64,000 nucleotides of DNA from Marinirhabdus sp963793275 (lineage in GTDB: Bacteria; Bacteroidota; Bacteroidia; Flavobacteriales; Flavobacteriaceae): positions 62,001-126,000 of the forward strand of contig CAWBZL010000005.1 of NCBI GenBank assembly GCA_963793275.1. The letters are read 5' to 3'. Positions 8,271 through 18,800 of this stretch are shown piece after piece. Positions within the stretch are counted from its first letter, which is position 1. Every line of letters starts with the position of its first letter. A program made the translations under genes and the position numbers. A model generated the notes under the pieces. It saw nothing but the letters and a program-made list of their open reading frames with translations, was not told where the DNA came from and ran no database searches.

Positions 8271-9911
8271 ATGAAACAATTTTTACTTTCTACAGCATTT
8301 TTATTTATCTCATACGTTGGGGTTGGGCAGTGTGATATCCCTATTTTGGAGACTCAAACACAAATTGATAATTTTCCAATAGATTATCCAGGTTGTAATT
8401 CTGTGTATAATCTTAGAATCATGGGCGGAAATTCGATAACAGATTTAACTCCGTTGAGTCAAATTACTTCAGTTGAACAACAATTCACAATAAATAACTG
8501 TCCAAACTTACAAAATCTTGAGGGTTTAGAGAATATAACCTTTGCTGGTTTAGGAATAAGTATTTCAAATAACAATTCTCTAACGAGCTTAATGGGCTTG
8601 GAAGGACTCGGTGTACTTACTGGAGGTATTTGTCTTTTTCAAAACCCCGTTTTGATTGATATAAATGCACTTAATAATTTAACAGCAATAGTCCAAAATA
8701 TTAATGGAGCTGCTGGATTAAGTATTTCATTAAATAATTCTTTAGAAAATTTATCAGGACTAGAAAATCTTACTATAGTTGAAGGGGATGTGAACATTCA
8801 AAGTAACGATTTACTTCAAAATTTAGATTCTATTAACAGCCTTGCGACTATTGAAGGGCAATTTTATTTACACGCAAATATGTCCTTAGAAAATTTAAAT
8901 GGTTTAAGTGGTCTCGAGAACATCGAAGGTAATATTGTTATATCTCACATTGATAGCGTGACAAACCTTGATGGTTTGAGTAACTTACAGTCTGTTCAAG
9001 GAAATATTGCTTTGTTCTCCAACGATGCTTTAACCTCAATATCAGGTTTGGAGAATATTAATCCAGAAGACATACTTTCCAACATAACTATTGTACAAAA
9101 TATATTATTATCGGAATGTGCTATTTTGCCATTTTGCCAATTAATTAATAACCCAACCATTACATTTAATGTGAATACTAATGCTAGTGGTTGTAATAGC
9201 AGAACAGAAATTGAAATAGAATGCGAAATCGTTAACATCCCAGACAACAACTTCCTTAACGCCCTGCTAAACTACACACCAATAATAGACACCAACAGTG
9301 ATGGCAATATTCAGTTTGACGAAGCCGAGACATATACAGGAAATTTAAATATGTCTGGAAACGTGATTGCAGATTTCACAGGTCTGGAGGCTTTTGTAAA
9401 TATCACTGGATTTAATGGAAGTGGTAATTTTATGAATACGCTTTCTTTGGAAGCAAATACTGCAATTACCGACGTAGATTTTTCAGACAGTCCCGATTTG
9501 GAAAGCATAAATCTCAAAAATGGAAACAACACCGCTATTACAAGTTTTAATGGTGTTGACTGCCCGAGCCTTCAGTTTATTTGTGTGGACAACGTAGCGT
9601 TTGCTGAAGCTAATTTCACCAATATAGATCCGCAAGTTGTTTTTACAGATGCTTGTGAAGTATTGGCAGTGAATGATTTCAATCTTGCTGAAACGGTTTC
9701 AGTCTTCCCTAACCCGGTATTAAATACCCTAACCATTTCCATCGCTTCAAATTTCAGTTTTATAAAGGCTGAAGTGTATTCTATTGGTGGTCAAAAATTG
9801 AAAGAAACGTCAGCAACACAAGTAGATATGAGTGATCTTTCTGCCGGGATTTATTTTGTGAATGTGATCACTGAAAAAGGAAGCGTGACCAAAAAGATTG
9901 TTAAACACTAA
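8271..9911 (+). CDS. Secreted leucine-rich-repeat protein with EF-hand-like loop and T9SS sorting domain
   Basis: 546 residues with a signal peptide (MKQFLLSTAFLFISYVGVGQ). Residues of about 35-290 contain receptor-L/LRR-type repeats with recurring units such as NLQNLEGLENI, SLTSLMGLEGL and SLENLNGLSGLENI, bracketed by cysteines. The second half begins NIPDNNFLNALLN, the common flavobacterial LRR module, and includes DTNSDGNIQFDE (about residues 340-351), which fits the 12-residue EF-hand calcium loop. The end is a type A T9SS domain (VSVFPNPVLNTLTISI to TKKIVKH). Likely a surface adhesin or ligand-binding protein. The first part of the gene is noticeably more AT-rich than its neighbours. Function is inferred from architecture only. 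Confidence 0.85.
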   Translation: MKQFLLSTAFLFISYVGVGQCDIPILETQTQIDNFPIDYPGCNSVYNLRIMGGNSITDLTPLSQITSVEQQFTINNCPNLQNLEGLENITFAGLGISISNNNSLTSLMGLEGLGVLTGGICLFQNPVLIDINALNNLTAIVQNINGAAGLSISLNNSLENLSGLENLTIVEGDVNIQSNDLLQNLDSINSLATIEGQFYLHANMSLENLNGLSGLENIEGNIVISHIDSVTNLDGLSNLQSVQGNIALFSNDALTSISGLENINPEDILSNITIVQNILLSECAILPFCQLINNPTITFNVNTNASGCNSRTEIEIECEIVNIPDNNFLNALLNYTPIIDTNSDGNIQFDEAETYTGNLNMSGNVIADFTGLEAFVNITGFNGSGNFMNTLSLEANTAITDVDFSDSPDLESINLKNGNNTAITSFNGVDCPSLQFICVDNVAFAEANFTNIDPQVVFTDACEVLAVNDFNLAETVSVFPNPVLNTLTISIASNFSFIKAEVYSIGGQKLKETSATQVDMSDLSAGIYFVNVITEKGSVTKKIVKH

Positions 9912-9917
9912 CCAGAA

Positions 9918-9945
9918 GCAACCTTTCGACGTATTTTTTGACTAT
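9918..9945 (+). promoter_or_regulatory. Candidate ECF-sigma promoter upstream of the DUF4136 lipoprotein
   Basis: GCAACC (9918-9923), 16 bases, then GACTAT (9940-9945). This resembles the GCAACC / CGTCTAT pair in front of the ECF sigma gene at 43879 and the AAC/CGTC pattern of ECF promoters in general. Match of the -10 half is partial. Confidence 0.35.
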
Positions 9946-9964
9946 TTTAGTGAAAAGCAATCCC

Positions 9965-10483
9965 ATGAAATATTTAGTTACCTTAGTTGGGTGCATATTT
10001 TTAATTTCCTGCGGCACCACCGTTGGGGTTGATTATGATAAAGCAACCAACTTTTCAGCATATAATACCTATAATTTTTATCCATCTATAGATTCCGGAT
10101 TAAGCGACCTGGACGATAAACGCATCATGCGGGCAGCCGATAGTTTGTTACAGGAAAGAGGCTTCACAAAATCTGAAACGCCACAAATTTATATTAACTT
10201 TTTTGCGAGAGAAAATCTGTCCAATTCCAGGAACACATTAGGAATTGGCATTGGTAGCGGTGGTCGTAATGGTGGTGTTGGTATAAGCGGTGGAATTCCT
10301 ATTGGTGGCAAAACGATAAACCAGCAGTTCACCCTGGATTTTATAGACGTAGTTAAAGACGACCTTGTCTGGCAGGCAGTGGCAGATGGCGAATACAAAG
10401 AGAAAGCTTCCCCGCAACAAAAAGAAGCGTACTATTATGATGTTATGGCAAAAATGTTAAGAAAATACCCCCCAAAAGAATAG
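9965..10483 (+). CDS. DUF4136-family lipoprotein
   Basis: 172 residues from the ATG at 9965, chosen over an in-frame start at 9938 because it opens directly into a lipoprotein signal ending LISCG. The mature protein begins with the family pattern VGVDYDKATNFSAYNTYNFYP and ends LRKYPPKE, both typical of DUF4136. A glycine-rich stretch (IGIGSGGRNGGVGISGGIPIGG) lies mid-protein. The family is envelope-associated and has no assigned reaction. A possible ECF promoter precedes it. Confidence 0.85.
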   Translation: MKYLVTLVGCIFLISCGTTVGVDYDKATNFSAYNTYNFYPSIDSGLSDLDDKRIMRAADSLLQERGFTKSETPQIYINFFARENLSNSRNTLGIGIGSGGRNGGVGISGGIPIGGKTINQQFTLDFIDVVKDDLVWQAVADGEYKEKASPQQKEAYYYDVMAKMLRKYPPKE

Positions 10484-10605
10484 TATCCAGAAAACTACTT
10501 CTTTTGGTTAGGACGTGTCTTTTCAATTGAAAAGTTACGGCTTGAAATCAAGATTTCTGAATGAATTTCTTCATTTCCGCAGACGGTCTGCTTACAAAAC
10601 ATTAG

Positions 10606-10627
10606 TAAGTTCTTATTTTTGAACTTA
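10606..10627 (+). promoter_or_regulatory. Promoter with inverted repeat upstream of the histidine kinase
   Basis: TATTTTTG (10614-10621) matches TAnnTTTG. The perfect inverted repeat TAAGTTC (10606-10612) / GAACTTA (10621-10627) encloses it, which would let a dimeric regulator cover the -7 element. The ATG is at 10648, leader about 22 bases. Confidence 0.45.
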
Positions 10628-10647
10628 TAAAAACGAAAGAGTAATTT

Positions 10648-12435
10648 ATGTGGAAGAGAATTCTTAAAACATTTGGAGTACTGTATGTCCCTCTTTTAGT
10701 TTTGTCCTTATTTCTTTTTATAACTCAGAAAAAAGATCATATCCAGCGCTTTTCACAACTTCAGGAACGTGAAACGATCATAAAAAAAGAATTATTTGTT
10801 GATTTGTTCGGGGCGCCCATAAGAAATATTAATTATTGGTCACAACTGGAGTATCCCACCAATTTCGCTACTAGAGACGTGCAAAATGAGTTTATGGAGC
10901 CCTACGTTGAAATTATCAAAGGAATCACGGAATACGATCAATTCAGATTTCTGGACCTAAATGGTCAGGAATTTTTTCGGGCAGAACGAAAAGGAGTTGA
11001 TTCTTTAGCGTTTGGAGCACTGCAGGATAAACACACCAGAGAATATTTTAAAAAGGGTATTGGTTTAAAATATGGTGAGATATATTTGTCTCCTATTAAC
11101 CTGAACCGAGAAAACGGTACTATTGAAAAGCCTTATAAGCCCGTGATAAGAGCTGTTGGGCCAATATTCAATGGGGATAGAAAAAAGATCGGGGTAGTTG
11201 TCATAAATTTCAAAATGGAGCGTATCCTCAATCACCTTAGATCGAATATTGTAGATAATAATTTTTATCTTCTGGATCAGGACCTCAATATAATAACATC
11301 AAATACAACCGAATATCATATCCCATTTGAGGTGTCAGATTCGGTGGTTCCATTGCAGGAGATGTACGGACTCTCAAAACAAATTTTCAAGAAGGACACC
11401 ACCTTTCTGAAAGACGATCATATATGGTCTGTACAAAATCTTAATTTAAATGAATCGAAAGAAGCTCCCTCCTTCGGCATAGGTCCCGAATTAAAAATTA
11501 GTACCCCTTCCAGATGGACAGTCGTTCAGGAACTGCCACCAAAGTTTTTGAAGGAAAGTATGATGTTACTATACTTCGGAATTGCAATTTTTAATGTATT
11601 TGCTATTTTGTTGCTACTCGCTGTTTCCTATTATTTGGTAAAAGGCAGACTGCAAAAAGAAGTGTGTTTTCAGGAAGTGGAAAGCAAGAATACCCTATTA
11701 TCCGAAAATGGGATTCAATTGAAAAAGAAAAATGCTCAAATTTCCAAAATCAATCAACGCCTAGAGATCAGAAACAAACAATTGAGTGAATTTAATTATT
11801 TGGTTTCTCATAATCTTAAAGCTCCGGTCACAAGTATGGCTGTTATTGTTGATATGATTAAAAAAGAAAAGAGTCAAGTAAAAATTAATGAGCTGTTACC
11901 CAAGCTAAGCGAGGTCGCCGGCAGTATTACCGAGCTTACCAAAGACATTGGTGAGTATGTTTCCATTCTGGACCAGAAAAAAATTGTTATTACCGACGTT
12001 GACGTTGAAAATCTGGTAGAGCGTGCGAAAAAAATATTCTCCGAAACCTTACTGGATTCTAAAGATTTTCAGGTAACCACCGATTTTAATGCATGGAAGC
12101 AGGTTCAGTTTTCTGAATTTTATTTGCAGACTATCTTTCAGAATTTAATCTCAAATGCTATAAAATACAGTCGTGAGGATGTTTCTTCCTATATTCATTT
12201 TGAGACTGGTTTTGAGGATCACAGACAGGTTTTGTACGTAAAGGATAATGGCATTGGAATAAATCTTGAAAAACACGGCGAAAACATATTTAAACTTTAT
12301 AAAAGATTCCATAGAAATATATCCGGCAAAGGAATTGGTTTGTTTTTAGTAAAATCACAACTTGAGGCGCTCCACGCTACAATAACAGTAGAAAGCAAAG
12401 AAAATAGGGGCACAACCTTTAAAATAAATTTTTGA
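10648..12435 (+). CDS. Membrane sensor histidine kinase
   Basis: 595 residues. A transmembrane segment at about 9-27 and another at about 304-331 bracket a periplasmic sensor region of roughly 275 residues that resembles a Cache/PAS-like domain (QFRFLDLNGQEFFRAE). A coiled-coil linker leads to a HisKA domain with phospho-acceptor His388 in VSHNLKAPVTS, then HATPase_c with N box QNLISNAIKYS (about 497), DNGIGIN (about 532) and GKGIGLFLVK (about 561). It lacks a receiver of its own and lies 4 bases upstream of a single-domain response regulator, its obvious partner. The signal sensed is unknown. Confidence 0.9.
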   Translation: MWKRILKTFGVLYVPLLVLSLFLFITQKKDHIQRFSQLQERETIIKKELFVDLFGAPIRNINYWSQLEYPTNFATRDVQNEFMEPYVEIIKGITEYDQFRFLDLNGQEFFRAERKGVDSLAFGALQDKHTREYFKKGIGLKYGEIYLSPINLNRENGTIEKPYKPVIRAVGPIFNGDRKKIGVVVINFKMERILNHLRSNIVDNNFYLLDQDLNIITSNTTEYHIPFEVSDSVVPLQEMYGLSKQIFKKDTTFLKDDHIWSVQNLNLNESKEAPSFGIGPELKISTPSRWTVVQELPPKFLKESMMLLYFGIAIFNVFAILLLLAVSYYLVKGRLQKEVCFQEVESKNTLLSENGIQLKKKNAQISKINQRLEIRNKQLSEFNYLVSHNLKAPVTSMAVIVDMIKKEKSQVKINELLPKLSEVAGSITELTKDIGEYVSILDQKKIVITDVDVENLVERAKKIFSETLLDSKDFQVTTDFNAWKQVQFSEFYLQTIFQNLISNAIKYSREDVSSYIHFETGFEDHRQVLYVKDNGIGINLEKHGENIFKLYKRFHRNISGKGIGLFLVKSQLEALHATITVESKENRGTTFKINF

Positions 12436-12439
12436 TACA

Positions 12440-12850
12440 ATGAAAGAATCCAATATCCTTTTAGTAGACGATGATAAAGTTCATCTTTTTATCATGAACA
12501 AATTAATAAAGACTATCTCCAGTGAGTTAGAAGTGAACTCCTTTACAGATGGGGAACAAGCAGTTAATTTTTTGGCTCTATGTACTGAAGAAGAGATAAA
12601 GCTACCGGAAGTGATCTTCCTGGATATAAATATGCCTTTTTTAGATGGCTGGGGTTTTTTGGCAGAATTCAAAAAACTGAAGCCCAAAATTCATAAAAAA
12701 ATAAACATCTACATCGTAAGTTCATCCTCTAGGGAAAAAGATATGGAAAGAGCCGCTCAATTTGAAGAATTGACCGGGTATGTTGTGAAGCCAGTAGGAG
12801 AAGATAAACTCATTGAGATCTTCTCCAAAATATACGCCGATAATTGGTAG
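12440..12850 (+). CDS. Single-domain (CheY-like) response regulator
   Basis: 136 residues, receiver only. The acidic cluster VDDDK (Asp10-12), phospho-acceptor Asp62 in FLDINMP, the Ser run IVSSSS and Lys117 in YVVKPVG are all in place, so the receiver should be phosphorylated. Four bases after the histidine kinase. With no output domain it probably acts by protein contact. It converges on the alpha-2-macroglobulin gene 24 bases away, with no terminator visible between them. Confidence 0.92.
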   Translation: MKESNILLVDDDKVHLFIMNKLIKTISSELEVNSFTDGEQAVNFLALCTEEEIKLPEVIFLDINMPFLDGWGFLAEFKKLKPKIHKKINIYIVSSSSREKDMERAAQFEELTGYVVKPVGEDKLIEIFSKIYADNW

Positions 12851-12874
12851 CCTTATCACCCTAAAAACAACCTC

Positions 12875-15800
12875 TTACTCACTAACCATAATCCGAATCC
12901 CCTCACTATGGCTCGTAAACTCCGGAGCGTACATACTCTGTATGGTCGTAATCCCGTTGCTAAAGGTTCCTGCATTATTTACCCGTAGGTCGTATTCAAA
13001 CACATAGATGCCTTTACGTAAAGTATCAAAAAAGAAATTGGTACTGGCATCTTTCGTGGCCTGATAATAACCCAGGCCGTCCTGCCATTGGTAGGTAGAC
13101 AATACATCTATAGGCTCCAACCCAGCGGCACGCATATCCTTCATATGTACAAAATCCATTTCGCGGTCTACACGCAATTCTATACGTACACGAACCAGAT
13201 CACCTACTTTTAGCGCTGTAGCTTCCTTAATTTCTGAAAGTTCTTCTCCGGTGGCTGTATTCGATTTTAAAAACAATTTCTTCTTCAGTTGCAAGGGAGT
13301 TTCAGCCGAAGTGATCTTATCCAGATCTTCAAAATACTGCCAGTACAATCCACCCCAGGCAATACCTTCGCCTTTCTTTTGCATAGTAACGGTAGCTTGG
13401 CTTTCAGAAATTTCTGAAGTATTCCAGCTGGTTTTAAAATAACCGGTTCCAGCTTCCGCTTTTATAGCATCCAGTTTTGAAGGATCTACTATTTCATTTC
13501 CTACAGTTACCTGTACAGCGTCAGTAACACTCAGCCAATCGGTCCCCTGTAATAAGAGCGCGTATACAGCTTCTGTGGTCGCTTTAGTGGTAGGCCATTG
13601 GTTGGTTTGCTTGTTTTTAAGCAACCATACTTTTAGGTTGTCAACAGTATTGTCATCCCGATGAATATTGGGGTCAATTTCTGAAAACACCTCTATCATT
13701 AACGCTTGTGTTTCTACAGGAGCCTGATACCAATACCAGGACGGCGTATTACTTTTCCAGTACATTCCCAATTCTTCACTGGTGATGCTGTTTTCTTTAA
13801 GCGATTTGGTTATTTTTCCAGCGGTTTCAGCTTTCCCGTTTCGGTGTAAAATTAAGGCGATCATTCCTTTGGAATATAAGTCTCTGGTGTTCCAGTATGT
13901 TTCCATCTGGCCAATATAATAGTTGCTAATTTCTTCAACTTCTTTACTTTTCTTAGTATCTGGGAAGAAGCTTCGCATATATAGATACTGTGTCTGCATA
14001 CGGCTTAAATTATCTTTGCTGTAGTCTGGTTCCTTTGTATATCGGGAAAGTTGCTTGTATTCTTTTACAAATTCTGCATCCAGATAATCAATCGCTTTCC
14101 GAATGATTTCATTTTCACTTTCGGTTTTAATTGTAAGTGCTTTTAAATGTCCAAAACCGGTCGTAATATGCTGCGTAATATACCTGCTCTCATACCCACC
14201 ATTAAACCAGGGCCAGGCACCAGATCCCAACTGATTTTGACGTAACTTAGTAAACGCTTCCGCTTGCTTGCGTTGCATTAAATTGAGGTCAAACAACAAG
14301 GCGATGCGTTTTTTCTGTTCGCTTTCGCTTTGCGCGTCACGTAGCCAGGGGGTTTCCTGGATCAATAACGATTTTAACTCCTCATTTTTCTCCAAATTAC
14401 TTAACAAAGCATCACTATTGGCCCATTGATCAAAAACCGCTTTAATTCTTGGGTTACTATTGGCAATATGAGTTGCTAAAGTGTTTGCGTAGTAGCGTGC
14501 AAACGTTTGCTCATTGCACTCATACGGGAACTCCATTAAATACGGCAACGCCTGTACTGCATACCAGGCCGGGTTGGAGGTTATCTCCAGTGTTAACTTA
14601 TGATGTTTTAGGGTATTGGAGTTGTTATGTTTCAACTTATCCAGTGTAAAGGTTTTTGTTTGGTTGGAACGCACCCACATGGGTAACGTTTCAGTAACCA
14701 GCATTCTATTGCTTAGAACTGGAAGTGTGTTTTGTTCACCATCGCTAAAATTGGCGGTCTTAGCAATCACTTTGTACTCCACAGCTTGTATTGTAGACGG
14801 AATTTGTAAGCGCCATGAAACTTGGGTATTACTACTTTTTTCTACTGAAAAATCTCTCACAGCAATCCCATTACCCAATGCTACATCAATAGTTTCGCCT
14901 GTCACGGCATCGCTTAATTGCAAAACTGCTTGTCCTGAAAGAGCACTATCACTTAAGTTTGAAATCTTACTGCTTATTACTATTTCATCTCCTTCCCGCA
15001 AAAACCTGGGCGCGTTTGGCACGACCATCAATTCTTTTTGAGTTACTGTCTCAAAAGTTGAAACCTGGGTGTCCAGCTCTTTGGTATGCGCCAACACTTG
15101 TAATTTCCAGCGAGTTAATGCCTCTGGGGTCGTAAAGTTGAAAGAGATATTTCCGTCTGCATCGGTGCGTAATTGTGGTAAAAAGAAGGCGGTTTCCTGT
15201 AAATTTTTGCGGATTTTCACTGCTGAAAAGTCGGTTTTTTCTTTTGCCTTATCGTCTCCCTCAATTAATTCATTGTTAGATATGACTCCTGGTAAAGAGT
15301 TCAATGTTTCTTCAATTTCATCATCAGCAACTACTTCATTAACCACACCGCCGGCGACAGCGCCTGGCAATATTTTTGAGCTGGCAGCAACTTTTTTTAC
15401 AACTCCGTCGTATTGCTTTTCTTGAGAATTTGAGTAACCAATGAGACCTCTTCGATACTGATTATACTGCCAAATCTCCCCCGTAATACTAAACCCAAAC
15501 CAATTGTAGCTGTCAAAATTTTGCGTGTTCTGGTTGTAATAATTAGGGTAGCCATACTGTAGCGAAAGCGATCTGTTTGCAAAACTGTTCCCTGCGTTTG
15601 GAGTCCCCATAGCGTAATAGCGCAATGAAGGCTGTGGAGAAAAACGCCAGTTATGTGGCCTGAACTGATCCAAAGAAGCGTCATACATACTTGCCAGCAG
15701 CTCTGCCGAGACTTTCTCGCCATCGGGTCCTTTAATGATAAAACTCCACGTTTCAGGCACGCCAGGTTCCAGTTTGTCCCGAAAAGTCTTGGTCTCAATG

Positions 15801-18800
15801 GTAAGATTGGTTGCTGGAGCCGGAACTTCTATAAGTTTTGAGCCACTCTCAAAACTATTGAAAGCTGTTACACTATACTGTATAGCAAATCCGCCAATAT
15901 CTTCGTTCGTCACAGGAACCGAAATCACCTTCGAATTACGATCCAGCGCAATAACAAACCTTTCAGTAAACTGTCTTTTTTTCTCTACGGAAAGCGTCAC
16001 CGTGATCGCTGCATTGGATTTTACCGTCACAAAAACCTTGTCACCAGGACTATATGATTCCTGGTCGAATGAAATATCGAATAAAGCATTGTCGGCAGGA
16101 ACTTCATCTTTTTTGCTGAAGAGATTAGTATATTCTTTCGCCAATACTTCCTGTCCAAATTTATCCGTTGTTTTTGCAATAATCACATACGCTCCGGATT
16201 CCCATCGTTTTAAATTTCCGAAGTCAACTTCATCCACGTCTTCTGTATTCACCGTTTTGCTGAAAACCTCCTCCGCCTGTTCCCAGGTTTTTATATCGTC
16301 TTCATTATTATAAGGATCGTGTGGAAATAATTTTTTAAACGTAGCTTCGCTGTATTCCTGATAATCGGGAGCATTCCAGGCTCGTTTACGTAGTACCCGC
16401 TCCGGGGCTTTTAATTTGTAAATTTTTATGGTTACCTGGGCAGGTACTTTCTGTCCGTTTAAGTTTTTGGCAGCAATTTTTAGGCGTTGATCTTTTTCCT
16501 GGGTGTCTATTCTTTCCGGGGCTTGCAAATTAATGGTAAGGGCGTGATAGCCCACTTTTATTACGGTTTTACTGCTTTGTGTTTCACCGTTAATATCGGT
16601 TACCTCTGCCGACACTTCGTATTCAAAAACGGGTTGCCCGGCTTTGTCCACGCTTGCGTCCGGGAGGGCTTTAAAATCTATTGTGTATTCGCCTTTGTCG
16701 TTGGTGGTAGTTTCACCAAAAGTAATTTCCTGCCCTTCACCCACATTTGGTGAACTTCTCCAATAATACCAGCGCGGGTATTGTATTTTTCGGGTCACTT
16801 TATACACCACTTTTGCGTTGGTAATATTGCTTCCCGAAAACGATATAGCCTCTCCTTTTACTGAGATTTCATCGTTTACACGATAGGTTTCGGTCACAGG
16901 TTTAAAGTTGGTTTCAAACTTAGGACGCTTGTATTCTTCTACGCTGAAATAGACCTGGCCAGATAAGCTTTTATTTTTTGAACTAATTTCAAGAGAAAAC
17001 TGGCCCGTAAGCACACCATTTGGCACTACAAACTCGCCAGCTACGGTGCCAAAATCGTTGGTTTTTAATTCAAGTTTTGAAATTTCTTCGCCGTTAGCAT
17101 CAAAAAGTTTAACAGCAACAGCCTGATTGGGGAGTACAGCCGATTTATTTGCAACAGTTTCAGTAGTAATTCCTTTAAAATAGAGTGTTTGTCCGGGTCT
17201 GTAAATGCTTCGGTCCGTAAAGAGGTAACTTCTGTAGCGGTCTGCCTGGTCGCTATAATTTCGGTTGTAATTGTAGTAACTGCCAAAATCTGCCTCGTCA
17301 TTTTCGTGACGTACCACCATCAAAAAGTTTTGATAATCACCGCTTCCATTCGGAACTTTTATAAATCCTTTTTCGTTTGTCACATATTTTTTAGTGTTAA
17401 AGGGACGGCGTTGCTGCGTTAGTATGCACGTAGCATTGGAAATTGGAGCGCCGGTATTCCGGTTCACAACCTGAAAGGTAAGACCCGTTTCATCCTGTGA
17501 CTTCACAAGCGCAAGGTTGGTAAATTGAACTTCGGTATGTTCAAAAAGTCTGTTGTTGTCTGTATCCGGAGGTGTTGCTAAAACCAGATAGCGTCCCTGA
17601 GAAAAGCCGGGAAGCAAGATTTCGGTTTTATGATAGCGGTAATCGCCTTCATCCTTTAATTGTTGCGTCCATTGTTTTTCCAATTTTAGTTTTGAAATGT
17701 AGGTGCGTTGTTTTTCCTTGTCATAAATTTCCTGAAGCGCCTCACGTTCTTTTGCTGAAATGGCATATACTGAAAGTTGCACACTTTTGGTATTACTATA
17801 TGAAACCAACATCCGACTGTCGGTACCAACAGGAAGGAAAGATTCTAATGTTAACGTAAGTGATGGGGCGGTAATTTTCTCCGCCAAAATAGCCGCCTGG
17901 GTAGCGACGTAGGTGTTTGGAAAATCTTTACGAAGCTGTTTGCAAATTTCCAGTGCTTCTTTGTAGTTCCAGCGTAATGTATCGTTATCCGTTTCTGAAT
18001 AGCTCTGACCTTGATCATAGATATATTGCGCTATTTCAAAATCGTAAATAGCCTTTGCATACAGGTCACTAACGTCACTTTTCCCATCTTTTAATGCTGA
18101 AAGATATAGCTCCTCTTTTTGGATAATCCGGCCGTTGGTGTACACGAAGGTAAGTCGCTCTGCATCTACGGTTGCCAGGGGTACTTCGTTGTTTTGGGCC
18201 CAATGAAAAGCGATGAGTTTTTGATACAGTTGAAGTGCCTTTAACTGCAGTGAAGTACTGTCTTGTACCGTAATTTTTACTTGCTGAAATGCGCGATACT
18301 CCCCCAAGTAGGAAGCTTCTTTAATTTCAAACGCATAGGTGGGCTTGGTGATGGAGTTTTCGGTGGTTTTATAAAACTCCAATGCGTTGTGTGCGAGGAA
18401 ATCGTATAAAGTGGGTCTTAACTTTCCGGAATCTTCGAAGGTGTTGAGGATAGGTTCAAAGGCTTCAATTGTTGCGTTTTGAAGCTCTGTTTCATTTTCT
18501 AAAGACTGTTGGTAATACGTGGAAATTTCAGCAAAAAGGGTTTCGAGATCCCAGGTTCTGAAGTCGGTGTCGTCTACTTTGGTTGAAGTTTTGGTTCGGT
18601 TATAAAACTGATAACGGTTTTGTTGGTAATAATCCCAATACAATTTCGCCACCATATTCTGAAGCACATTTTTAGTTGGTGTTTCAGTAGTTGCGATCTG
18701 TTCTTTAAAATCGTTTAGTACCGAAAGTTGTGCATCTTCTTCAAGAATAAGGGCAAATTTGCTCTTAAAAAGGAGTGTTTTAATGAGTTGCGGCTGGTTT

